Shown piece after piece: positions 7,767 to 16,341 of a DNA stretch of 64,000 bases; within the stretch, counting starts at the first letter, position 1; every line of letters begins with the position of its first letter. A program made the translations under genes and the position numbers. The notes beneath the pieces were generated by a model. It was not told the DNA's origin. It saw only the letters and a program-made list of their open reading frames with translations, and did no database searches. Source of the stretch: DAIDKA01 sp035487155 (GTDB lineage Bacteria; Pseudomonadota; Gammaproteobacteria; Steroidobacterales; Steroidobacteraceae). Location of the stretch: the NCBI GenBank assembly GCA_035487155.1, contig DATHMK010000054.1, positions 62,001 through 126,000 on the forward strand, written 5' to 3'.

Positions 7767-9128
7767 ATGAACAGGTTCTGGTTCCGGACAGCTCTGTTGC
7801 CGACGGGGTGGGCGCAAGGCGTGGCCCTCCAGGTGCAGGACGGTCGCATCACTGCCGTGCATCACGGCGTGAGCGCGGCCGCCGGGGATGAGTGCCACGC
7901 GGTGGCGATTCCGGGTCTGGCCAATGTTCACAGTCATAGCTTTCAGCGCGCCATGGCCGGTCTGGCCGAACGTTCCGGTCCGGCCGGCGATGATTTCTGG
8001 ACCTGGCGCGAAGTCATGTATTCGTTCGTGCACCGCCTGGGTCCGGATGAGGTGCAGGCCGTTGCCGCGCTGGCCTTCGCGGAAATGCTCGAATCCGGGT
8101 TCACCCGCGTCGCCGAATTCCACTACCTGCATCATCAGCCGGATGGCTCACCGTATGGCCAGGTCGCCGAGCTTGCGATCCGCATCGCCGCGGCGGCGGC
8201 CGAGACCGGCATCGGCTTGACGCTGCTACCGGTGCTTTATTCGTATGGCAACTTCGGCGGCGCTGCGCCGGGGGGCGCACAGCGGCGCTTCGTCAACGAT
8301 ACCGAGCGCTATTCGCGCCTGGTCGCGGCCAGCCACGAGGCGGTGCGGCCGCTGAGCGGTGCACTGGTGGGCGTTGCGCCACACAGCCTGCGGGCGGTGG
8401 CGCCCCCGGATCTGGACCTGGTGTCGCAACTGGCAATCGACGGGCCGATTCATATTCATGTGGCCGAACAGATCAGGGAGGTCAACGACTGCCTCGCCTG
8501 GAGCGGCCGGCGCCCGGTGGAGTGGCTGCTGGATCACGCCGCCGTGGACTCACGCTGGTGCCTGGTGCACGCCACGCATCTCACGCCCCATGAAATGCAC
8601 GCGCTGGCGGGCTCGGGAGCCGTGGCCGGACTGTGTCCGGTGACCGAGGCCAACCTCGGCGATGGCATTTTCCCGGCCCGCGGCTATCTTGCCGCCGAAG
8701 GTCGTTTCGGGCTGGGCAGCGACTCCAATGTCCGCATCGACGCCGCCGCCGAACTGTGTGCGCTGGAGTATTCGCAGCGACTGGCGCTGCAGCAGCGCAA
8801 TGTGCTCGCCGGCGCTCCGGGCCAATCCACCGGCCGCAGGCTGTTCGTGGCCGCCTCACAAGGGGGCGCCCAGGCCACGGGCTTTCCCCAGGCCGCGCTG
8901 GCGCCGGGAAGCTTTGCCGATTTCATGACCTTCGCTGTCGATCATCCTTCGCTGGTGGGTCGCCGGGAGGATGAACTGCTGGACAGCTGGATTTTCGCCG
9001 CTGGCAAGTCGGCCATCGACGGGGTGTGGCGCGCCGGACGCCAGCTGGTCAGCGCGGGCCGGCATGTCCAGCACGAGCGCATCACCCGCCGTTATCGCGA
9101 GGCGCTGCGCGGGCTGCTTGAGCATTGA
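7767..9128 (+). CDS. hutF: Formimidoylglutamate deiminase
   Basis: 453 residues of the amidohydrolase superfamily. Metal ligands HSH at 55-57 lie in the highly specific segment NVHSHSFQRAMAGLAER, with further ligands in HIHVAEQ and HATHL and the aspartate in GLGSDSN. It converts N-formimidoyl-L-glutamate to N-formylglutamate plus ammonia, feeding hutG. ATG at 7767 gives the expected N-terminus; an upstream in-frame extension to 7383 is antisense to hutG and rejected. hutH, hutU and hutI are not in the window, so the rest of the pathway must be elsewhere. Confidence 0.93.
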   Translation: MNRFWFRTALLPTGWAQGVALQVQDGRITAVHHGVSAAAGDECHAVAIPGLANVHSHSFQRAMAGLAERSGPAGDDFWTWREVMYSFVHRLGPDEVQAVAALAFAEMLESGFTRVAEFHYLHHQPDGSPYGQVAELAIRIAAAAAETGIGLTLLPVLYSYGNFGGAAPGGAQRRFVNDTERYSRLVAASHEAVRPLSGALVGVAPHSLRAVAPPDLDLVSQLAIDGPIHIHVAEQIREVNDCLAWSGRRPVEWLLDHAAVDSRWCLVHATHLTPHEMHALAGSGAVAGLCPVTEANLGDGIFPARGYLAAEGRFGLGSDSNVRIDAAAELCALEYSQRLALQQRNVLAGAPGQSTGRRLFVAASQGGAQATGFPQAALAPGSFADFMTFAVDHPSLVGRREDELLDSWIFAAGKSAIDGVWRAGRQLVSAGRHVQHERITRRYREALRGLLEH

Positions 9129-9137
9129 GGCGGGACA

Positions 9138-11288
9138 TCAGAACGACTCGGTCAGTCCCAGGAACAGCCCACGGCGCGGCCCGAACTGCGGCGCGCCGAC
9201 ACCCACGCCGGTGCCATTGCGGATTTCGTAGATCTTGTCGAGCAGATTGATGACATCCACTCGCGCCGTCAGCCCGGACACGCCCTGGCGATCGAAGTCA
9301 TGCTCGACGCCCAGATTCACCTGGGTGTAGTAGGGCAGATGATCGCCATTGGGGATGGAGCTGCCATCCGGTAACACCAGGTCTGATCTCAGTCCTGATC
9401 CGAGCAGCATGTCGGCACTGACGCGCGTGCCGCTTCGCACATAGGACACACCGCCGGAGGCGGTGACCTGCTGTTCATGATCCAGGTGGATGTAATGATC
9501 AGCGATATAGGCGAGCTCCTGCGCGTCGAAATTGAACTGGCTGGAGACGATGTCCTTGCCGATGGCGCGCTGCGAGGCCAGGTTGGCGTAGGCCGACAGA
9601 CCGCCTTGATGGTAGGCGGCCGTCAGTTCCTCCCCGTACACCTGGCCGTGCGCGTAGTTGAAGGGCGTGAGGATGATGGGCGCGCCGAACTGACCCTCAT
9701 CGACCAGGTCCGTCGCCTGCTTGAAATAGCTGTCCAGGCCCACCGTCAGTGCCTTTGAGACGGTCTGCTCGACGCCGAAGTCATAGTAATTGGAGCGCTC
9801 GGCTTTGACCGGATCATCCCGCAGCACGGTGGGCGCCGCGGTGGTGTTGGCGAACTGTTGCAGCGACTCGCTGCCGACCAGCTCGAACGGCGGCGGAGAG
9901 AAATACTTCGAATAGCCCGCGTGTACGGTGGTTGCGCGCAGCGGCTGCCACACGAAGTTCACGCGCGGACTCGCCTGGCTGCCGCTGCTGAAGGCATTGT
10001 AGTGATCGAAGCGCAGTCCGTAGTTCATGGTGAGCACGGGCAGGAGGTGCCATTCATCCTGCACATAGGCACTCTCGATGATCTGGCCGTTGTCGCTGTC
10101 CTGGACGATGTTGACCGGCACGTCGCTGAGCGGCAGTCCGGTCAGGGGATCTGTGTCCAGGACCGCCGAAGTGGTATCGCTGTGCAGGCGGTCATACTGG
10201 AAGTACACACCGGCGCGCAGGGTATGCGTGTCGTCGAGCTTGTAGGCGCCGTCGCTTTGCAGCCCATAGGCCACATCCTGCTTGGAGGCGTTTTGCGAGA
10301 TCCCGTCGTAGAGCAGATCGCCCAGCGGGTCGGGGATGAAGCCCAGGGTGGAATTGCGGGCAATGAAGGAGGTCTGCAGCGTGAGGGGTCCACTGGAGTG
10401 CTGCAGGCTCAGGATGCCGAACTGCGTGACCTCACGCTGGTTCTCATTGAGAAACTGGCTGGGATAGGCGCTTTGGCCATTGACGGTCAGGCCCAGTTGA
10501 GGTTGTTCACCGCGCAGATCCGGAATCTGAAAATCCGCATCCGACACACCGATGATGGCGCTGATGCGATCGTCCGCATCCAGCACGTCTTCGCCATAGG
10601 CAAAGCCGTGATGCTGCTTGGTGTGATCATGTAGCGGATCGCTGCTGCCATCGGGTGACTCGATGCCCAGATCGCTGCGCAGGAAATCACCGGTCACGAA
10701 ATAGGTGTAGGGGCCGCTCGAGCCGCCGTAGTCGAAGCTCGGTTCAAGCTCCCCGTGGCTGCCGCCGTACAAAGTCACACTGCCGCCCGGATCCAGCGAG
10801 CCACTCTTGGTGGTCAGATCGATGATGCCGGCGCTGCGCAGCCCGTACTGGGCCGGCAGGCTCCCCATGATCATCTGCATCGATTCGATCAGCCGTGGCG
10901 GCAGGGTCTGACCGAAGACGCTGATGCCATCGGGCAGGATGATGCCGTTGAGCCGGAACTGCAGGCCATTGTGATCGCCGCGGATATGCAGCTGACCGAA
11001 GGAGTCCTGCGCGGCATCCGGTACCTGCAGCATGACCTGGTTCATCAGCACATTGTCCCCGCCCGGGGCCGCATCGATCGCCGCCGAATCGATGGTGTAG
11101 GTGGAGGCGCCGACCTGCGTTTGTATATGCGAGCGCTCTTCATTGAGATGCTGCGCCGTGATGACCACGGTCTGCATGGGATTGCTGGAGGAGTCGGCAA
11201 CCTGGGCCAGTGCGGCCGGAACGCCGCCCGCGAGGACCAAGGCCAGCGGCACGGACAGCCTCGCGCTGATTCGAAAAATGGGCATCAT
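9138..11288 (-). CDS. TonB-dependent outer-membrane receptor
   Basis: About 716 residues from ATG 11288 (ATG 11285 is next to it; a longer frame reaches 11339 without a better start). A Sec signal peptide (about 1-28, ending AALAQ) is followed by a short TonB-box-like stretch (QTVVITA). A plug domain runs through LHIRGDHNGLQFRLNGIILP and the IIDLTTKSG end, then a 22-strand-type barrel ending LGLTESF. It would import a large or scarce ligand using TonB energy. The ligand is unknown. It lies downstream of a small secreted Cys-containing protein on the same strand, a pairing that hints at metal uptake but does not prove it. Confidence 0.88.
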   Translation of the reverse strand: MMPIFRISARLSVPLALVLAGGVPAALAQVADSSSNPMQTVVITAQHLNEERSHIQTQVGASTYTIDSAAIDAAPGGDNVLMNQVMLQVPDAAQDSFGQLHIRGDHNGLQFRLNGIILPDGISVFGQTLPPRLIESMQMIMGSLPAQYGLRSAGIIDLTTKSGSLDPGGSVTLYGGSHGELEPSFDYGGSSGPYTYFVTGDFLRSDLGIESPDGSSDPLHDHTKQHHGFAYGEDVLDADDRISAIIGVSDADFQIPDLRGEQPQLGLTVNGQSAYPSQFLNENQREVTQFGILSLQHSSGPLTLQTSFIARNSTLGFIPDPLGDLLYDGISQNASKQDVAYGLQSDGAYKLDDTHTLRAGVYFQYDRLHSDTTSAVLDTDPLTGLPLSDVPVNIVQDSDNGQIIESAYVQDEWHLLPVLTMNYGLRFDHYNAFSSGSQASPRVNFVWQPLRATTVHAGYSKYFSPPPFELVGSESLQQFANTTAAPTVLRDDPVKAERSNYYDFGVEQTVSKALTVGLDSYFKQATDLVDEGQFGAPIILTPFNYAHGQVYGEELTAAYHQGGLSAYANLASQRAIGKDIVSSQFNFDAQELAYIADHYIHLDHEQQVTASGGVSYVRSGTRVSADMLLGSGLRSDLVLPDGSSIPNGDHLPYYTQVNLGVEHDFDRQGVSGLTARVDVINLLDKIYEIRNGTGVGVGAPQFGPRRGLFLGLTESF

Positions 11289-11367
11289 GAAAAATACTGC
11301 GAATTGGCAAGGACCCTGCAGCCCGCGCCCCGGAATCATCCGGATGCGCAGGCGACCCCGACGCGGC

Positions 11368-11718
11368 TCAGGCCAGGGTTGGGGGGCCGCGATTGCGGGG
11401 CGCGGGCGGCGGCGCGCGCGGGGGTGAGTACTGCGGCTCAGAGCAGGGACAGGTGCGGGCCAGTGCCACCGGCAGTGCGCTCAGGGGACTGCTCAGCGCG
11501 CCGGCCACTTGGCCAAATGACTGGCAAAGGCTGCACAGGCCGCTTTCGAGCGAATTGTCAGCCTGCCGGACGCTGACCTGGTGAGGCGCCGCGGCATAGG
11601 TGGCATGGCTGAGTTCATGCAGCCAGGCGCCGTGCTGGACCAGGGCCAGCAGCAACGGCAGCAGCAGCCACAGTCGTGTGCGGCGGTTTTCAGTGTTCGG
11701 GTGCAGGGGCCGGTCCAT
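11368..11718 (-). CDS. Small exported HELSH/CxxC protein upstream of a TonB receptor (DUF2946-like)
   Basis: 116 residues. A hydrophobic N-terminal segment (about residues 14-28) acts as a signal or anchor and is followed by an HELSH motif. A CSLC motif is near residue 62, a CPC pair near 90, and the tail is Pro/Arg-rich. Small proteins with H..H and CxxC motifs of the DUF2946 kind are often encoded beside TonB receptors or copper genes; membership here is by appearance only. It ends 79 bases before the receptor start and is probably its operon partner. Function unknown. Confidence 0.6.
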   Translation of the reverse strand: MDRPLHPNTENRRTRLWLLLPLLLALVQHGAWLHELSHATYAAAPHQVSVRQADNSLESGLCSLCQSFGQVAGALSSPLSALPVALARTCPCSEPQYSPPRAPPPAPRNRGPPTLA

Positions 11719-11774
11719 TCAGACTCAGACCCCGCCGATCATACGCAGGTTCCCGGGTCCGAACGATAGGCAAC

Positions 11775-11803
11775 ATAAAAACGGGGAGGGCGGACCCTCC
11801 CCG
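11775..11803 (-). terminator. Rho-independent terminator of the porin gene
   Basis: On the minus strand a perfect 9-bp GC stem (11782-11790 with 11795-11803, 4-base loop) is followed by a U-run encoded by the A-tract at 11775-11781. It is about 55 bases past the porin stop codon, in the right orientation. Confidence 0.85.
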
Positions 11804-11856
11804 GTGAAACCACGGGACTGAGGCGAACCGGTAAGGTCCGCGTCAGCCCTCGAGGG

Positions 11857-13008
11857 TTAGGGCAGACTGAATTTGTATACGCCCTGCAGCGCGAATTCAG
11901 TGTTGTTGTTAGCAAAGGTGTCCGGTGCCTCGTCTGTGCCAATGGCGCGCAGATACAGCAGGCCATCATCGACGTTGCCCTCGTTGGTCCGGTCGTAACG
12001 AAGTTCGGCACGGACCTCGAAGTTCTTCACCGGTGTGTAGCCGAAGGTGATCGTGCCCTCAGCCGCATGACCCTCGCCCACCCAGTCCACATACTCGCCA
12101 CGCACCGACACACGCATGCTGTCGCTGAGCGCGTAGTTGGCGTAGGCGGCGAAGCCGTTGATGTGCTGCGTGGAATCATCACCATCGATGCCGTTACCCG
12201 ACACCTGCTTCATGTCGGCATTCAGGATCAGGGTCAGCGCGGAGGTGACGTTGTAAGTGCCGACGAAGTCGATCAGGGACAGTTCCTGGCCGTTGAACAA
12301 GACGTCGTCCTTGCCGAAGTAACCGGTCAGGGCGAGGGAGAAGATCTTGTTCGGCGTCCAGGTGGCATTGAACTCACCGGTCTTGGAGCCCGAGGTGCTC
12401 AGGTCGGTATAGTTCCAGCCATTGTTCACGCCCACCGAAATGCTCAGGGTATCGGTGGCCGCATAGGTGGCGCGAAACCCGGTGTGATCCAGCGGTTCCA
12501 GCTCCCAGAACAGCAGCGAGCGGGAGAAGTTGGTGTTCTGGGAGGGGTTGATGACTTCAGCACCGGCCATGGTCACGAACTTGCCGGCAATGATCGTCAG
12601 CGGACCGGTGGCATATTGCAGGTAGGCCTGACGCACATCGATGCTGCTGTTGCTGGAGCTCTCATTCTCATTGAGGATTTGGGCATCGGTGCCGGCGATC
12701 ACATCGACGTAGCCGCCGATGCCTTGCTTGGGCTGATAGCCGATCTGCAGGCCGGCCTCATCCAGCTGAAACGAGTCATGATCCTGATCGAAGCCACGCC
12801 ATTCCGATCCCGGATAGCCGTTGGAATGATAGTAGGAGGCTGCGATGTCGCCGCTCGTGGTCAGTCCCCAGCTGGTCAGCAGGTCGGACAGACCGGGAAC
12901 CGCGGGTGCCGGCGGCGTGGCAGCTGCGGGCGCATCAGCGGCCAGCAGCAGGCGTGGCGCAATCGCAACGATGACAGCGGCCGTGATAGCGCGAGTCGTA
13001 TTTCGCAT
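11857..13008 (-). CDS. Outer-membrane porin, BBP2/OmpL-like beta-barrel family
   Basis: 383 residues: a signal peptide (about 1-23), a short Ala/Pro linker, then an all-beta protein of alternating strands and turns ending VYKFSLP. It has the general pattern of the putative beta-barrel porin-2 family (DDxxQLDEAGLQIGY-like opening, R-Q-A-Y-L-Q-Y, KFVTMAGAE). Solute specificity cannot be read from sequence. The upstream region holds a sigma54-type promoter and an NtrC-like site, so expression is probably tied to nitrogen status. A terminator follows the gene. It has 534 bases to the divergent iorA-like gene. Confidence 0.8.
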   Translation of the reverse strand: MRNTTRAITAAVIVAIAPRLLLAADAPAAATPPAPAVPGLSDLLTSWGLTTSGDIAASYYHSNGYPGSEWRGFDQDHDSFQLDEAGLQIGYQPKQGIGGYVDVIAGTDAQILNENESSSNSSIDVRQAYLQYATGPLTIIAGKFVTMAGAEVINPSQNTNFSRSLLFWELEPLDHTGFRATYAATDTLSISVGVNNGWNYTDLSTSGSKTGEFNATWTPNKIFSLALTGYFGKDDVLFNGQELSLIDFVGTYNVTSALTLILNADMKQVSGNGIDGDDSTQHINGFAAYANYALSDSMRVSVRGEYVDWVGEGHAAEGTITFGYTPVKNFEVRAELRYDRTNEGNVDDGLLYLRAIGTDEAPDTFANNNTEFALQGVYKFSLP

Positions 13009-13079
13009 GATGGTCTTGGTCCTCGTAAAAGAAACGAAAGCAGAACTGGTTCACAAATTCCGGTGCGATGCGCGACGGG

Positions 13080-13095
13080 TGCAATCCGTATGCCA
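13080..13095 (-). promoter_or_regulatory. Sigma54 (RpoN) promoter for the porin gene
   Basis: Read on the minus strand the site is TGGCATACGGATTGCA: TGGCA, six bases, TTGCA. The invariant GG (-24) and GC (-12) are separated by exactly 10 bases, and only the two less conserved CG positions deviate from TGGCACGN4TTGCW. The expected start near 13069 leaves a leader of about 60 bases before the porin ATG. Confidence 0.75.
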
Positions 13096-13190
13096 ATTAC
13101 ACTTTACATTTGATAACAGACAGTTACGCGTCGTCTGCTGGCCGCGATCGGGGAGAACGCACCGGAATGAAACAGGTCTGCGAGCCCTGG

Positions 13191-13205
13191 GCACCATAAT
13201 GGTGC
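13191..13205. promoter_or_regulatory. NtrC-type enhancer palindrome
   Basis: GCACCATAATGGTGC is a perfect inverted repeat matching the NtrC core GCACC-N5-GGTGC. Its centre is about 129 bp upstream of the start predicted from the sigma54 element, a normal enhancer distance. A degenerate second copy (GCACC near 13235, ATGC near 13245) lies about 44 bp further away. Confidence 0.6.
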
Positions 13206-13541
13206 GCATTCCCGGGCATGCCCGGAGCCTACCCGCACCAAATGATGCGTCGATGCAACGCGGCAAAAACCCACTGCCGGCTAACCGGCGTGAGCGCGCC
13301 CGGGCAACAAGGGCCAGCGCAGCAGCGTCTCCAACGCCGCCGCCGGCCGCGCGTGCGAGGTGGTCGCCCGCAGTACGAATGAAATACGAAGGTGAGCTGC
13401 GCAGAATGGCGGGCACGCCGCTTGTGACCGCGCATCGCGCTCCGGCGATGGGCAGGTCTGATACGATCGGCGTTGGTTCACCCGCTGCAAACGGGAGTGC
13501 GTTATGCACGTGGAAATACAGCGAGATCGCAGGATACACCA

Positions 13542-14021
13542 ATGAGCTACACAATCAAAGTGAACGGGACTGACCATTCGGTCGATGTCGCAGGCGACAC
13601 GCCACTGCTGTGGGTGCTGCGGGACACGCTGGATCTGAAGGGCGCCAAATTTGGTTGCGGCATGGGCCTGTGCGGCTGCTGCACGGTGCACATCAACGGC
13701 ATTGCCACCCGCTCCTGCATCACCCCGATCAGCGCCGTCGGAGCCGCGCAGGTCACCACGATTGAGGGGGTCGGTGCCACCGACACCGGCAAACGCGTCC
13801 AGGATGCATGGCTCAAGGTCGACGTCATCCAGTGCGGTTACTGCCAGGCCGGGCAGATCATGTCCGCCACGGCGCTTCTGAATGCCAATCACAAGCCCAC
13901 CGACCAGGACATCGACGATGCGATGACCGGCAATCTGTGTCGCTGCGGTACCTACAAGCGAATTCGCGCGGCCATCAAGCAGGCCGCCGGTCTGCCCATG
14001 ACTGATTCGCGGGAGGTCTGA
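13542..14021 (+). CDS. iorA: (2Fe-2S)-binding small subunit of a molybdenum oxidoreductase (isoquinoline 1-oxidoreductase alpha type)
   Basis: 159 residues, the normal size for this subunit. A plant-type ferredoxin domain has the cysteine set in FGCGMGLCGCCTVHING plus a later Cys (about 38-62). A helical domain carries the second cluster, with CGYCQAGQ near 98-105 and LCRCGTY near 135-141. It passes electrons from the molybdenum subunit to an acceptor. ATG at 13542 has AGGA upstream; the in-frame extension to 13473 is unneeded. It lies 2 bases before the large-subunit gene. Substrate uncertain: the family includes isoquinoline and aldehyde oxidising enzymes. Confidence 0.88.
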   Translation: MSYTIKVNGTDHSVDVAGDTPLLWVLRDTLDLKGAKFGCGMGLCGCCTVHINGIATRSCITPISAVGAAQVTTIEGVGATDTGKRVQDAWLKVDVIQCGYCQAGQIMSATALLNANHKPTDQDIDDAMTGNLCRCGTYKRIRAAIKQAAGLPMTDSREV

Positions 14022-14023
14022 TC

Positions 14024-16330
14024 ATGTCAACCACACAGTCCAGCTCCCACCCCGAAGCGGTCTCGCGCCGCGCCTTCCTGACCGTCAGCGCCGCCGCAGG
14101 CGGCGGCATGCTGCTGGCGTTGAGTCTCCCGGAGCGGGCCGATGCCGCGTTGACGGCACGCTCGTCCAACAGCGTGGAGCAGCCGCAGCACGACACGGCA
14201 ATCAACGCCTACGTGACCATCGGTGCTGACAACACCATCACCATCACCTCCAAGGTTCCTGAGATCGGGCAGGGCATCAAGACCGCGCTGCCCATGATCA
14301 TCGCGGAGGAAATGGACGCCGACTGGAACACCGTGCGTATCGTCCAGGCGCCGATCGATCCAAAGCTGTATGGCCTGCAGTTCGCCGGCGGCAGCTTCGC
14401 GACGCCGATGAACTGGGAACCGCTGCGCCGTGCCGGTGCAGCCGCGCGCGCCATGCTGATCACCGCGGCGGCGCTGACCTGGCGTGTGCCCGAAGCGGAC
14501 ATCACCGCCTCCGGCGGCAAGGTGATCGCCAAGGACGGCCGGTCGCTGACCTATGGACAGCTGGCGGCCAAGGCGGCCAAGGTCATTCCGCCGGACATGA
14601 AGAGCCTGGTGCTCAAGACCTCGGCCAACTACTCCATCGTGGGCCGGTCCATCGGCGGTGTTGACAGTCCGAAGATCGTCGTCGGCGAGCCGCTGTTCGG
14701 CATCGATGTGAAAGTGCCGGGGATGCGCTATGCCGTGTTCCTGAAGTGCCCGGTATTCGGCGGCAAGGTGGTCAGCGCCAATGTCGATCAGGTCAAGGCG
14801 CTGCCGGGGATTCTCAACGTATTCGTCATCAACCCCGAGGCGCCCACCGGACTGCCCGATGGCATGGCCATGGGCATGATGAATGGCGTCGCCATTGTCG
14901 CCAGCAGCTGGTGGCAGGCGAACAAGGCCCTCGAGACTCTGAAGGTGGTCTGGGACGAGGGCCCGGTGGCCCACCAGAGTTCGACCGCCTTTGCTGCCAA
15001 GGCGCAGGAGCTGTCCACGCAGACTCCGCAGAAGGTGATCCGCAGCGACGGCGATCCCAAGGGCGCGCTGGCCGGGGCGGCCAAGGTGGTGGAGGCGGCG
15101 TATTCATACCCGTTCGTCGCGCACTCACCGCTTGAGCCGATGAACTCCACCGCATCCTTTGCGGACGGCAAGCTGGAAATCTGGTCGCCGACCCAGAATC
15201 CCGGTGCCGGCAAGACGCTGATCGCCAAGACCCTGGGAATTCCCGAAGACGCGGTGACGGTCCACGTGACCCGCAGCGGCGGTGGCTTTGGTCGCCGCCT
15301 GTCCAGTGAATTCATGGTCGAGGCCGCCATGATTTCCAAGCTTCAGGGCGAACCGGTGCAGGTGCTGTCGAATCGCAACCAGGATCTGCAGCACGAGTTC
15401 TACCGCCCGGGTGGCTTTCACTACCTCAAGGCGGGTATTGACGCGCAGGGCCAGCTCATCGCCTTCACCGACCACTACATCTGTTATGCCAACGGACCCC
15501 GCGCCTCCAACAGCGCGGATATGGGCGCCACTGAATTTCCGGCCAAGTACGTCAAGAATCTGGAGTTCGCCACCTCAACCCAGCAGCTGGGTGTGCCCAC
15601 TGGGCCGATGCGGGCGCCGGGCAGCAACGCGCATGCATTCGTGTTCCAGTCCTTCATCGATGAGGTGGCGCATGCCGCCGGCAAGGATCCGCTCCAATAC
15701 CTGATCGACCTGTACGCCGAAGAGCGCGCTGCGCCACCGCCCCCGCCGCCGCCGTCCAAGGGGCCGCCGCGTGGTGGTGGCGGTGGTTTCGGCAACCTCG
15801 GGCCGCCGTTCAGCGGCAAGCGTGCGCAGGGCGTGCTGGAAATGGTTCGCGAGAATTCCGGCTGGGGCAAGCGCCAGCTGCCCGCAGGCACCGGCATGGG
15901 CGTGGCCTTCTACTACAGCCACCTCGGCTATTTCGCCGAAGTGGTGCAGGCGAGCGTGTCGCCCTCCGACGGCGCCGTCAAGGCGGAGAAGGTGTGGATC
16001 GTGGGCGATGTGGGCAGCACGATCATCAATCCGACCGGCGCACACAATCAATGCGAGGGCGCCGCCATTGATGGCATCAGCCAGGCGCTGGGCCAGAAAA
16101 TCACCGTCGAGCGCGGGCGGGTTGCCCAGACCTTCCCGGAATATCCGTTGCTGCGCATGTACCAGGCACCGGAGGTCGAGGTGGTCTTCAAGCCGACGCC
16201 GTTTGCGCCGACCGGCCTGGGCGAGCCGGCGTTGCCGCCGGTCATTCCGGCCCTTTGCAATGCCATCTTTGCGGCCACCGGCAAGCGCGTCCGCCACCTG
16301 CCCATCGACCCGCAGCTGCTGAAGACCTGA
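14024..16330 (+). CDS. iorB: Molybdopterin-binding large subunit, Tat-exported (isoquinoline 1-oxidoreductase beta / aldehyde dehydrogenase type)
   Basis: 768 residues. The N-terminus carries a twin-arginine signal (SRRAFLTVSAAAGGG, residues 15-29), so the folded cofactor-loaded complex should be exported with the small subunit. Landmarks of the xanthine-oxidase superfamily are the cofactor loop SGGGFGRRLSSEF, the segment PTGPMRAPGSNAHAF, and the catalytic glutamate in GLGEPALPPVIPAL near the C-terminus. A Pro-run followed by a Gly-run (about residues 570-592) inserts a low-complexity loop; the frame is intact through it. No c-type haem subunit or XdhC/CoxI-like maturation gene is adjacent. 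The substrate is not determined. Confidence 0.88.
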   Translation: MSTTQSSSHPEAVSRRAFLTVSAAAGGGMLLALSLPERADAALTARSSNSVEQPQHDTAINAYVTIGADNTITITSKVPEIGQGIKTALPMIIAEEMDADWNTVRIVQAPIDPKLYGLQFAGGSFATPMNWEPLRRAGAAARAMLITAAALTWRVPEADITASGGKVIAKDGRSLTYGQLAAKAAKVIPPDMKSLVLKTSANYSIVGRSIGGVDSPKIVVGEPLFGIDVKVPGMRYAVFLKCPVFGGKVVSANVDQVKALPGILNVFVINPEAPTGLPDGMAMGMMNGVAIVASSWWQANKALETLKVVWDEGPVAHQSSTAFAAKAQELSTQTPQKVIRSDGDPKGALAGAAKVVEAAYSYPFVAHSPLEPMNSTASFADGKLEIWSPTQNPGAGKTLIAKTLGIPEDAVTVHVTRSGGGFGRRLSSEFMVEAAMISKLQGEPVQVLSNRNQDLQHEFYRPGGFHYLKAGIDAQGQLIAFTDHYICYANGPRASNSADMGATEFPAKYVKNLEFATSTQQLGVPTGPMRAPGSNAHAFVFQSFIDEVAHAAGKDPLQYLIDLYAEERAAPPPPPPPSKGPPRGGGGGFGNLGPPFSGKRAQGVLEMVRENSGWGKRQLPAGTGMGVAFYYSHLGYFAEVVQASVSPSDGAVKAEKVWIVGDVGSTIINPTGAHNQCEGAAIDGISQALGQKITVERGRVAQTFPEYPLLRMYQAPEVEVVFKPTPFAPTGLGEPALPPVIPALCNAIFAATGKRVRHLPIDPQLLKT

Positions 16331-16341
16331 GAGCGCTGCGG

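Larger units (their letters stand above)
13009..13541. other. 533-bp divergent regulatory region between porin and iorA-like genes
   Basis: No convincing gene. The left third holds the porin leader, the sigma54 promoter and the NtrC-like palindrome. A perfect 14-bp palindrome, CCGGGCATGCCCGG, lies at 13212-13225, just beyond the NtrC site. Facing iorA, a weak GG-N10-GC sigma54-like arrangement is at 13408-13421, and an AGGA ribosome site precedes the iorA ATG. Frames crossing the region on both strands have no recognisable product. Confidence 0.6.

Noticed and set aside
13051..13554. 167-residue open frame on the minus strand (and a longer plus-strand frame) across the porin/iorA gap
   Set aside because: No recognisable domain, no ribosome site, and it covers regulatory elements; chance open frames are common at this GC content.
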